From assembly GCA_050084515.1 (NCBI GenBank), contig CM114275.1, positions 4,960,001 through 5,024,000 of the forward strand: a stretch of 64,000 nt of DNA, written 5' to 3'. The DNA is from Blasia pusilla (Eukaryota; Marchantiophyta; Marchantiopsida; Blasiales). Below, piece by piece: positions 35,990-46,200 of this stretch (position 1 is its first letter; each line of letters begins with the position of its first letter). The position numbers and the translations under genes are program-made. Under the pieces are notes generated by a model. The model had not been told where the DNA came from. It ran no database searches and saw nothing but the letters and a program-made list of their open reading frames with translations.

Positions 35990-36793
35990 CTACACGATTG
36001 ATAGCTTGAAATAAATCTGACAAGGACACAAGTGGTTGGTCAGAAGTGAATGGACGACGAGGTGAGCGACCCCGACCACCTCCGCACAACGTATCAATGC
36101 CAAGGCTTGTGCACGTTGTAAGGCCACCGAGATGCATTGCCAAAAATAAGTAGTAACTACAGAGAGAGAAGGACTACGGGAAGGGGCAAGGTGATGATTC
36201 TCGAGGGAGTGGTGAGCACATATTTTCAGGAAAGTATCAAAAGACACATGTAAATGACCGAATACTTCCACTGCAAAAGGAATAAATCCATCAGTCGCAT
36301 GTCTCACAACATAACTTAACTCCTTGATTCTTGCTGCAGCTTCGGCCGCCAAACCTTAGGTAAGTGCGGATCGACACACCAAGTCACAACGTGTTGGATC
36401 AACAACCACCACATCACCTAGTGTCTGGAATCCACCTTGAGACATAACAAGATCCACTCTCCGACGAGAGGTTGCTTGTGTGGTTGAAGGTAGGACATGG
36501 AGTTGCTCTTGCCCAACGGTGTATCTTGCGGTAAGAGCCACCGATGCTACCGCCTCTCTAATGACATCATGTGTGGCCGTTCTATCTCCACCATGTGCAC
36601 ATCGAAGAATATGGATATCCTTGGCATCAATTGGATCCCTCCATACACAATTCGACACACCTAATAGAGAAGGATGGGGAGTCCAAGGCGTAACCGCAAA
36701 GCTGTCGAGAATATACTTCGAGGAAGACGAAATGGAACAATAAGAGGATTTGCAGTAAGCCACACCCCCGCTCCGATACCCGCACATGAACAC
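35990..36793 (-). pseudogene. C-terminal conserved domain of RT element copy 1
   Basis: Two frames overlap. The first (36793-36356) has RYTVGQEQLHVLP, RRRVDLVMSQGGFQTLGDVV and VVDPTRCDLVCRSA. The second (36352-35990) has AAEAAARIKELSY, FIPFAVEVFGHLHVSFDTFL and VALQRAQALALIR. The pattern D-x-V...VVDPT...E..G.LH with a downstream helical end resembles nuclease-like tails of some non-LTR elements, but I cannot assign the fold. The same blocks occur on the plus strand at about 40,900-41,340, which shows they belong to the element. Confidence 0.65.
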
Positions 36794-37355
36794 AGACGAG
36801 CTCGATGAGCGTCAAAGGATGCCTCGGAGAGAATGTTGGAAAAGTTGATTTGATGCAGATTCTCAGAGATATGCTCTTAAAGTCGATCAAGCCCTTCCGT
36901 AATCAATTGAGTGAAAGGGGGTAGAATTGCTTGTGTAGCAAGAGGTAGAAGAGCTCGTGCAGATCTCAGTTGTTGTTGAAATCATACGTCCCCCTCCTCT
37001 TCATGGGCGACATGATCCATCAAGATAGGTGTATCTCCTTGGAGAAACCTTGAAGCCATAATCGGTGCTACCAACGCCCAACTCCCAAAAAAGACTGCGG
37101 GAGCAAATGAGAGTGTGGAGGAAAGTCCCACCCCTCCAAAAGAAATAGGCAAGATATCTTGTCGTGAAGCCAAGACACCATCCTCTCCCTCAAATGTATT
37201 AGGGCCAAGAAGTTGACCAAAAGTTGCCAAGATAGAAGCGTCAAAAAAGGCCAACCGATGTAAGAACCTTGAAGTGGGAGGACAAGTGCGAAGAAGGTAG
37301 GAAAGAAGTCGTAGAAAACATTGGGAGAGAATCCCATAAGCCACTTGGGGACCCC

Positions 37356-38258
37356 CTAGGTGAGGTAACAAATGAAGCTATTCCACATCATTGAAAAGGG
37401 CCTCATCCAAGAACTTTGAGGCATAGTCGATGAAGCCAATTGGGACCCCAAGAACCCTAATCCATTCAATGTAGATGGGAAAATAGGAGTAAGTGGGATG
37501 AATGTTGAGGCAAGGCATGAAGGAGACCATACTCCACATTTACTAGGTTGGACTTTAAGGTGTAAGAAAGAGAGTTGCTCCTCGAAATGGGTATAAGTAG
37601 GAACCACTTCAGAAGGAGGACCTATAATGTGAGTGTCATCAACAATAGAAGGGAAAAGACAAGATGGAAATGCTTGCGCTGATGCTCGGAGGGCATGATG
37701 GGCAATGGCAAAGAGTGGGCCATCCATGGGATCACCTTGACGTGTGCCACAAGCCGATTGTAGAATACTATATTCCCCGAAAGTAGCATGATGAGAATAG
37801 ATAATGGGTGTATCATAGGCATAGAAGGAGCAAACAAATGGAATGAGACTCTCAAGTTGTCCTCCTAAACAACGTAACTTCTCAAAGATGGCCGCAAGAG
37901 AAACATAATTAAATGCGTTAGCCACATCGACTTGAATTGCTACCCATTCTGGATGAATATCAAGAGTGGAGCAAATCCCATGCACCACAGCCTCACAACC
38001 CCTAGGAGTTGCCACTCCAAATTGATGAGGAAATAAGTGGGCACTAAAGTGAGGGCGAAATTGCAAGCATAGGGATCGACTAACCAAGCGGTATAAAACC
38101 TCTCCAATAGCCAAAGGGCGGACACGTGAAGGAGGCTTATCCACAGCCAACAAACGACGAGCCTCTAAGAGCCTAGAGATAAAGAATGGGAGATGATCGG
38201 TCGCAATAGGTGCACACACCTTATATAGAGAGACAAAGCCACTTGCTGAATCTGCCAT
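37356..38258 (-). pseudogene. Reverse transcriptase core of RT element copy 1
   Basis: About 300 residues are open. Motifs in order: DKPPSRVRPLAIGEVLYRLV, HQFGVATPRGCEAVVHGI, VAIQVDVANAFNYVS (RT motif A with Asp), SACGTRQGDPMDGPLFAIAH (motif B), and IVDDTHIIGPP (motif C, with VDD in place of ADD; the two Asp that bind metal are kept). KVQPSKCGVWSP follows. This is an RT of the non-LTR type by its RQGDP motif B. The frame ends at about 37,356, where the next conserved block continues in another frame, so the protein is truncated. Confidence 0.85.
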
Positions 38259-39339
38259 GATAAAGCAATCGCGGAGATGCTAAAAAACCATCCGTGATAA
38301 CCCGCTTGCTGATAAGCGAGGAGTATGAAGAAAAGCCCTTGTTAAGACCTCCAAGTCAAGGTCCGTTATATAGTCTTCCACAAAAGGTGGAGCATCGCCA
38401 CTTGAAGGAGGGTGAAGAGCTTCTAAGAGAGCCAGCGTTTCCGCACTTGGAACCGTCGGAGAGAGAAGATCCAATGCTCGAGATGCATGTGAAAACTCAC
38501 CAACCTGCCCCAAAAGAAGTCTTCGTCGAAGGCGTTGTTATAGCGAAAGAGATCCATTTGGCTTAACCAAGTCCAGACACTTATTGTGGGAAAGTGCAAT
38601 AGAAGGTGGTATCGGGTTAGGGATTGATGGCCCATGCATGGATCGATAGTATCGCTGATGTCTTTTGATCCCATTAAGAGCAAAATCCTTACCACAAGGT
38701 ATGCAACGAACCTTTGGTACAAATGCAGAAGTAGAGAAGGGTTACATGGAGAGGAGGTGGGAGGTGCAAGAGGTGGTGATGGACGACGATGAGGGGGTAA
38801 GAAGGGTGGGGAAGGAGGAGGAGGAAGAGGGGAGATAAGGGTAGAATAGATGGGAGTTGGAAGCAAGGACACAAAGGAGATATGTGGGGATAGCAAAGTA
38901 GTAGGATTCAGTAATAATGGATCAAGTTTAGGCTCAATAGGACAAGACAATGAGGAGAGAAGAGGAGAATCTGGAAAAAATGTAGCGAGTGTAATGGGTG
39001 TATTAGTATCTGGAGGAAAATGGTGAGATCTACGATGAGGAGGTGAACCATAGGAAGAAGTTATGGCTGTAGGAGGGCGTGTAAAACCAGAGAAGCAAGT
39101 AGATGGAGAATCCAACTCCATCTCTGATGATATAGAAGCAAAGGTAGACAGGTCATTGAAGACAAGGGAAGACATATGAAACATGGTTTGGAGAAAGCAT
39201 GAGGGTAAGGAGCACAGAAAAAGTAGTGGAATCCGTCCAAAAGAAATTTACATGGAGAGAATACGATTAGGCAATTTATGATTGAAAGTTACTATAAGAA
39301 CAATATAAAAACCAATTGAAAAGGAAAAGTGATCTATAT

Positions 39340-41550
39340 GGTATCGGAAGAGGTGGCTCAAGAATATGAATTTCTAATGTCCTTAAGGAAGTTGGTGAGT
39401 TTTCCCGTGTGGCTTAAGCATTGGGTCCTCTCTCTCTGACGGTTTCAAGTGTGGATACAATTGTTCTCTTAGAAGCCTTTTACCCTCCTTCAAGTGGTAA
39501 TGCACCATCTTTTGTGGAAGACTATACCACGGATTTGGACTCAAAGCTTGACTTGGAGGTTTTCACAAGGGATTTTCTTCTTACTCCTCACTTATGAGCA
39601 GAAGAACATCAAGCATGATTTTTAAGTATCTTTGCAATTGCTTTATCCCAGCAGATTTAACAAGTGGCACGTGTCAAGATAATCCCATGGATGATCCACT
39701 CATTGACATTGCACATTTTTGTGCCCTCTAAGCATTAACCCAAGCATTTCCATCTTGTCTCTTCCCTCATATTGTTGATGATACCCACATTGTAGGTCCT
39801 CCTTTGGAAATAGTCTTTGCTTATATCCATTTTGTGGAACAACTCTCTTTCTTAAACCTTAAAGTCCAACCTAGTAGATGTTGGGTATGGTCTCCTACAT
39901 GCCTTCCCTGAACATTCACTCTTCCTACTCTTGATTTTCCCATTTGCATCGAACGGATTCTTGGGACCCCAATTGGCTTCATCCATTGTAGCTCTAAGTT
40001 CCTAGGTGAGGCCTTGTGGAAGATGTAGAATGGCTTCATATGGAACCTCATCTAAGAGATTCCAATGGCTTATGAGATTCTTTTTCAATGTTTTTTCCAA
40101 TGTTCCTCCTAACTTCTTCGCACGTGTCCTCCCATTTCAACGTTCTTACATCAATTGGCCTCTTTTGAAGCTCCTATCATGACAATTTCTGGTCAACTTC
40201 TTGGCCAAAATACATTTGAGGGAGGTGATGGTGTCTTGCTTCATGACAAGTTATCTTGCCCATTTCTTTTCGAAGGATGGGGCTCTCTTCCACAATCTTA
40301 TATGCTCTAACAACTTTCTTGGGGAGTTAAGCATTTGTAGTACCGATTAATTATAACTTCAAGGTTTCTCCAAAGAAATGCACCTATCTTGATGAATCAT
40401 GTTGTCCACATAGAGGACAAAGATCTTATATTCCAATAGTAATTGACATGTGCTCGAGCTTTTCTTCCTCTTGTTAGCCCCTTTTAATCAATCGATAACA
40501 AAAGGGCTTAATTGACTTCAAGAGCATACCTTCGAGAATTTGCACCAAATCAACGTTGCCAGCATTCTCTCTAAGGAATTCTTTGACATTCATTGAGCTC
40601 CTATGCATTCATGTGCAGGTATGGGAGCCAGGGCATGGGTTTTTACAAATCCTCTTATTCTTCCATTTCATCTTTTTGAAAGTATATTCTCTTCAACTTT
40701 GTGATTACGCCTTGGACTTCCCTATCCTTCTATGATAGGTGTGCCAATTTATGTATGTGGGAAACCCATTGATGCAAAGGGTATCAATTTTCTCCGATGT
40801 ACACATGATGGAGAACGAACAGTTATACATTATGTGATTAAGAGACGATAGCATCGGTGACTTGTACTACATGGTATACCGTTAGACAAGAGCAACTTCA
40901 TATCTTACCTTCAACTACACAAGAAAAACTCTCGTCAAAGAGTTGATCTTGTTATATCTGGAGGTCAATTCCGGACGCTAGGTGATGTGATGGTTGTTGA
41001 TCCAACACGTTTTGACTTGGTGTGTCGAGCGGTATAGACTAAAGGTTTGACGACGGAAGCAACAAGAAGAATCAAGGATTTAAGTTATGTTGTGAGACAT
41101 GTGACCGATAGATTTATTCATTGTGTAGTGGAAATATTGGGTATTTAAATATGTCTTTTGATACTTTCATGAAAATATGTGCTCACCACTCTCTCAGGAA
41201 TCATCACCTTGCCCCCTCTCGTACTCTTTCTCTCTCTAGTTACTACTTATTTTTGACAATGCATCTCAGTGGCCTTACAACGTATGCAAGCTTTGGCATT
41301 GATCCATCAAGCGGAAGTGATGGGGGGTCGCTCACCTCGACGCCCATTTACCTTTGACCAACCACTAGTGTTTTTTGTTAGATATGTTTCATGCTATTAA
41401 TTATGTAGCTCGTTGAGTTGGTGTTTTTGTTGGCTAGTTACTGATTTCTTTTGGCATTCCATTGTGCATTTCTTGACTCCATCTCTTCTAGGATGTTACT
41501 GCTTTTCTTGGTTCTCTTTTGCGGTTTGTCACTATAATAAAATGGATTTT
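39340..41550 (+). mobile_element. Non-LTR-like RT element, copy 2, internally deleted
   Basis: On the plus strand, VGEFSRVA and VSSVDTIVLLEAFYPPSSG (39,390-39,510) match copy 1 of the opposite strand. The frame then jumps near 39,660-39,720 to the RT motif C region (FPSCLFPHIVDDTHIVGPP, about 39,750-39,810) and VQPSRCWVWSP. The C-terminal domain follows (RRVDLVISGGQFRTLGDVM, VVDPTRFDLV, 40,930-41,030), with the shared 3' tail to about 41,550. The RT motifs A and B are deleted and stop codons are frequent. It is a dead copy in opposite orientation to the one at 35,850-39,200. Confidence 0.8.
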
Positions 41551-41649
41551 TTCTTTGGATTCCCGTATACACATTATCCATCTATATTATTATTGGAGAG
41601 TGCCTACTTGATTTGCAAACACTTCTCCGCTTGACACAAGGCAACTGGA

Positions 41650-41765
41650 CAACAAGAAAATGTTTCCCAATTGGGCAACAAGAATTTTTTTTTGAATTTG
41701 TTTGCAACATCATCAGTCCCTTCTCTCCCGTACATCGCACGTGCTGTGCATATACTAGTAGTGAT
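41650..41765. repeat. Element end shared with 49,790-49,905
   Basis: Both stretches hold a TTTG(T)GCAACATC motif, an A/T tract, a CCCTTC..C segment and a final TGTGCATA...ACTAGTG. The common order suggests ends of one old non-autonomous element family. The match is short and gapped. Confidence 0.3.
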
Positions 41766-41934
41766 GGTCAAAGCATCCCTTAGATCCCTTGGGCACCTCC
41801 CATGATAGATTCTTTGTTTGGACAAACTTTACATCCAAAGCTTTTTGGGATAAATATCCAAAGATAATTATCTGCCCTAAATTTTTCGGCTATATCAATA
41901 CATCGAGGTTGCCTTGACCTAGCGGTGTCCATAG

Positions 41935-42018
41935 GATCCCATGGATTTACTAAAAGAAAGGGTGTGATCCCATGGATCCACTTGAAAAAAGGGTGTGATC
42001 CCATGGATCTACTAAAAA
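41935..42018. repeat. Short tandem repeat, three units
   Basis: GGATCCCATGGAT or GATCCCATGGATC occurs three times, each followed by an A-rich stretch and, twice, by AAAAGGGTGTGATCCCATGG-like sequence. Unit length is about 35-38 bases. Confidence 0.75.
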
Positions 42019-42869
42019 AAATAAAATCAAACAACATAAAAACACATGCTCACTTTATTCAATTAATTTTCGAGAATAAGAATTTGAAAACCTAAATTAC
42101 AGGAAAATTTCTTGATTCTCCGTAAGCACCTCCCTAATACCCGTAGTGTTTTACGGCAGCCGTCGTAGCCCAAGGTGACGGGAATCACAATACGAGTCCT
42201 TTGACGGATCTACTGGTAGAGTTGAACTTAACGTGCAGAGAAGACATGACATGGGAATGACACGACGTGGACGCACGCACGCACACGTTGTAGTCGGGAC
42301 TCGGTGGAGCATTCCCGAACATGAATGAGCAGAAACCCCAACCCCAACTCGCTCGATCGAACTCCTCGCGCAGGAGGGCAGGTCCGTCTGCGGATTTCGG
42401 GCGAGGACACGGATTTCTCCGGAGGTCCCGTGCGCAGCCGCGGAGCGAAGCGAGAGTCTCCGCCCGCGGATCAGAAAGAGAGAAACGCAGGAGAAGGAAG
42501 CGCGGAAGTCGGGATCACGCGAGCCATGCCGTGCAGTCTGCACGGTCTGGAATTAGCCTCTCCCTCGAGAGTCCGGGAATGGTGGGGCGAGTCGGCCGCG
42601 GATTAAGAGCGCTGCGTCGAGAGGAGGAGTTTCCAGCCATGCATGCGGAATGGGAAAGCTTCCGAGACGAGCTGACCCCGATCAGTATGTGGGTACCGAC
42701 GCGACGGCGCTACAGTAGTTCGTCCGTCCGTCCGTGGGTGGGGCCTGTCTCCGGTCATTAGATGCAGCCCTCGTTCCGTTCCGCATAATCAGGGGGTTGT
42801 TGATTTGTCGCCCCCACGACGAGTAGCGTTGCATCGATCTGCCGGCCCATCGCGTGTACTCCGGAATGT

Positions 42870-42975
42870 TTGCATCTCCTCCTCCTTCATCATCTTCGTT
42901 GTTTCTTCTTCTTACGCTGCTGCTTCGGGTTCCTCTCCTTGTCCTTGTGCTTCTTCTTCTTCTTCGGGTTTACGC
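42870..42975 (+). promoter_or_regulatory. Pyrimidine-rich tract before the PDI gene
   Basis: The strand reads TCTCCTCCTCCTTCATCATC, then repeated CTT units (CTTCTTCTTC) up to about 42,972. Such C/T-rich tracts are common around plant transcription starts and 5' UTRs. It lies 320-420 bases before the PDI ATG, with the minisatellite between. Role inferred. Confidence 0.4.
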
Positions 42976-43017
42976 CTGTTCATCTTGGACGTCTCGTGCT
43001 GTAGGGATCGATCGCTG

Positions 43018-43262
43018 TCTTCAATAGCGGCGTCGGGTGGAAGAGCGGGCGGTGAGGAATTGGCATTGCTCTGTTCGGATCGCCGTCTTCAATCCTGCGG
43101 CGTGGGGTGGAAGAGCGGGCGGTGAGGAATTGGAATTGCTCTGTCCGGATCGCCGTCGTCAATCGCGGCGTGGGGTGGAAGAGCTGACGGTGAGGAATTG
43201 GCATTGCTCTGTCCGGATCGCGGCGTCGGGCGCAAGAGCGGGCGGGGAGGAGTTGGCGTCGG
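43018..43262 (+). repeat. 68-70-base minisatellite in the PDI 5' region
   Basis: Three full copies start at 43018, 43086 and 43156, with a partial fourth from about 43,220. Each has TC(T/G)TCAAT, a GCGGCGT core, GGGTGGAAGAGC, GGTGAGGAATTGG and GCTCTGTCCGGATCG. The array ends about 30 bases before the ATG, so it is probably within the 5' UTR or core promoter. On the minus strand it yields a long repetitive open frame, which I regard as spurious. Confidence 0.9.
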
Positions 43263-43293
43263 GTGGAGAATTGGCGTGCGGGGGCGGGGCGGA

Positions 43294-46200
43294 ATGGGGA
43301 GGACCAGGTTACGGGGAGCGCTGATTCTGGCAGTCGCGGGGTTGCTGCTCTTTGCAGTGGTCTGCGTGCAGCGATGTGAGGCAGCGCAGAAGGATTTGGG
43401 GTTGGGATCCGAGAAGGCGGTAGAGAAAGGTGTTGATGCGTCGAGTTTGGAGTACGAGGAGGAGAATAAGGAGGAGGGGAGGAATGTGGAGCGGAAGGTC
43501 GTGACGGGAGAAGAGGAAGTGGTGGAAGAGGAGGGCGAGGAGGAGGAAGAGGAAGGGGAAGATAGCGATGGAGAGGACTTTCAGGAATCCGTTCCGGAAG
43601 AGGAGGGAGAGGATGAATTTCAGGATGAAGATGAGGAAGAAGACAGCGTGAGAGAGGTGAGGCCGGCGACAATCTGTGATGGACTGCTGTCAGTTTTTTG
43701 CTTTGTCTTGTTCTCGTGATCTCGTTGCATTCGAGGCTACAATTGTGGAAATAGTGCACGCGATTGACTTGACAAGATGCGTTCGTGGAGGGTAGAAATA
43801 GTAGCACTGGAGCTTGGGTATTGGCGATCGGGCCTATTGGGCTGATGAAGTAAGGTGATGGGATGGATTTGAGGACATTTTGTTGGGGGGATGTATCAAG
43901 TCCTGGCATGATGATGGCACAGAAAAGCTGGGAAATTGAAAGTTTACTAGTGGGTGTAAAACAGTTCGATGAGAAGGACGTGGTAGTGCTGGGAAGTGGA
44001 AATTTCTCGGAGTTCATCGAAGCAAATCGCCATGTGATGGTTGAGTTCTATGCTCCATGGTGTGGCCACTGTCAAGCATTGGCCCCAGAATATGCGGAGG
44101 CGGCCACGGCTGTGAAGGGAGAAGCCGTCTTGGCAAAGGTGGATGCAACCGTCGAAGATGAGCTCGCCCAAAAATACGGTATAGAAGGTTATCCTACGAT
44201 AATTTTCTTCGTTGACGGTCTGCACAAGCCCTACAATGGAGAACGACTAAGGTAGGGTGTTGTCACTGGCGACCACTAGCTGTTCTTTGAAGTTGTGTTT
44301 AATTTTCACTAAACAAGAATAAAAGCAACTCCTTCAGCTGTTTAGGAACTTGGCCATCGTGCTCAATACATCGAGTGGATAATGGGGTGGGTTTGCAGAA
44401 ACGACATCGTGGATTGGGTGAAGAAAAAGACTGGGCCTTCAGTCCAGACTATCACTGCCAGGAGTGATGCCGAAATGCTCATGGACACGTCAAAATTTAC
44501 AATGGCAATTGCTTATCTTAACTCCTTGAAGGTATTGGACTGGAAACGCATGTTAGATCTGTCTGTGTGGTCTCTTGTCCAGACCTCAGTTGTCCAAGCC
44601 TGGAAATGTCATCCCGCGAAGAACAGGCAAATGTAAATTGCTGTATTGTTTGATAGGGGGTTGGTCGGTTGGAGCAATTTTGTCCATAATTAACTTTTTT
44701 GTGGATGGCAGGGTTCTGAGGTTGAAGAGTACTCGTACGCCGCGAGGCAAGATGATGATGTTGTCTTCTTCCAGACGGACAGTGCTGACGTGGCTGAGGT
44801 GTTTAACTTCCCAAAGAATGTAAAGAAGCCGGCACTTGTGTTGCTGAAGGAGCAGCCGGAGAAAGTCAATTGGTTTGGTGAGATGCCACCCATTGAGCGT
44901 GGAAGCGAAAGGTCTGGTGTTTTTAAAGATTTTGGGAGGAGTGAACTCACTCTTTGTGTGGGCACTGAACAGAGGGAGAGTACATTTGAGTGCATGAGTG
45001 CTAATTAATCTGCTTTGTGAAATGACAGACGGACTATTCAAGCGGGATGAAATTTCAACTTTTGTGTTGGAGAACAAGCTTCCCTTGGTCACTACATTCA
45101 ACAAAGAGACTGCGCAACTGATTTTCGAATCACCCACCAAGAGACAAGTACGTTTCTTACTAGTGTATCATTCCTTGTGGTTGAAACTTGCACCTCTCAG
45201 CCTTTGTGGCGAACTTGGTCGAAGGATGATGGATATCATGTAATTACACCTCAAAATCATAGTCTTGCTTTTTGCTTCAAAGGGAGCTGGAAGGGCTAAT
45301 TCACTCCATTCAAAGTCTCATGAGGACCAAAACGAGAGGGTACTTACTATCCTGATTTTTGGAGTTGGAGTATGAGGATCTACGATTTTGTTCATAAGCT
45401 AGTATCTTCTTGTCTTCATCTCACAATTGCCTTAAAGAGATTGAGAGTGGTCGAACTATGCTGATTTGAAGGTTTTGATAACTTGTGTGACCAGCCCAAG
45501 TAGGCTACAAGCTTTTTATCTCATAGGGCACAAAGGCAGGCATGGTTTAATGGTTGTTTGATACCTTACTGGGGTAGTCTTATTTTTGCAGATTCTTCTA
45601 TTTGCTGATCCAGAGGCTTATGAGAAACTGTTGCCTGATTTCAAAGAAGCGTCAAAGTCTCTCATTGGCAAGGTGCGTTCTCCAACATTTGTATTTTGTT
45701 TCTAAGTTTTTTCAAACCAAAAAATTACCATGATATCTTTGTTAGGTTCAAAGTTTTGGAGCAACAACGTGAAACCGAGTGTTCGTGGACTCGATGCAGA
45801 TTGTGTTTGTCCACGTGGATTTGGGAGATACTGAGCAGGCTAAAGGTATTGCTGAGTTTTTTGGCATCGGTATTGATACATCCTCGGTACGTTGAACTTG
45901 GAAAACACCTTCTTTTAATTTCTTGGCAGATAATTGCTCTGATTTTTACTAAGTTTTTTCCGCCGATGAAGGAGGAAGAATTAAGAGTATAAAGAAGCTG
46001 GGTCAAAGATCTTGTTTGAGACTTGAAGGGTGTCTTTTCTGCTGAGGAGTTTCATTGGTGTGCTCAATTGGTTCTTGTGAAGAGCAACCCAATTGGGCTA
46101 TTATCAACAGCTTTTAGTTCTTTCCCAAAATGTCGGGATAATGTGCAGGTCATGGGGTTTGAGTCTGTGGAGGGTGGTCGGAAGTTTTTGATGGAGGGTG

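Larger units (their letters stand above)
35850..39200 (-). mobile_element. Non-LTR-like RT element, copy 1
   Basis: The element runs right to left. A proline-rich leading frame (39184-38423, starting MFHMSSLVFNDLSTF) is followed by VGEFSHASRALDLL and FVEDYITDLDLEVLTRAFL, then an RT core (38258-37356), then LRTCPPTSRFLHRLAFFDAS and a C-terminal domain (36793-35990). Adjacent frames overlap but do not join, so frameshifts are present. No LTRs were found. The 3' non-coding tail is shared with the copy on the other strand (39,340-41,550). The family is a plant RT lineage I recognise by its motifs but cannot name. Confidence 0.8.

Noticed and set aside
38423-39184. Proline-rich frame as an independent host gene
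   Set aside because: It is followed by the leading block of the RT element, which recurs in the inverted copy; it fits the element's own leader frame.
43018-43262. CRISPR-like repeat array
   Set aside because: The units are contiguous with no unique spacers, and the genome is eukaryotic. It is a minisatellite.
42980-44017. Open frame of 345 codons on the minus strand across the PDI 5' region
   Set aside because: It is the antisense of the minisatellite and of PDI exons 1-2; its repeated Pro/Arg/His segments follow the 68-70-base period. No family motif.
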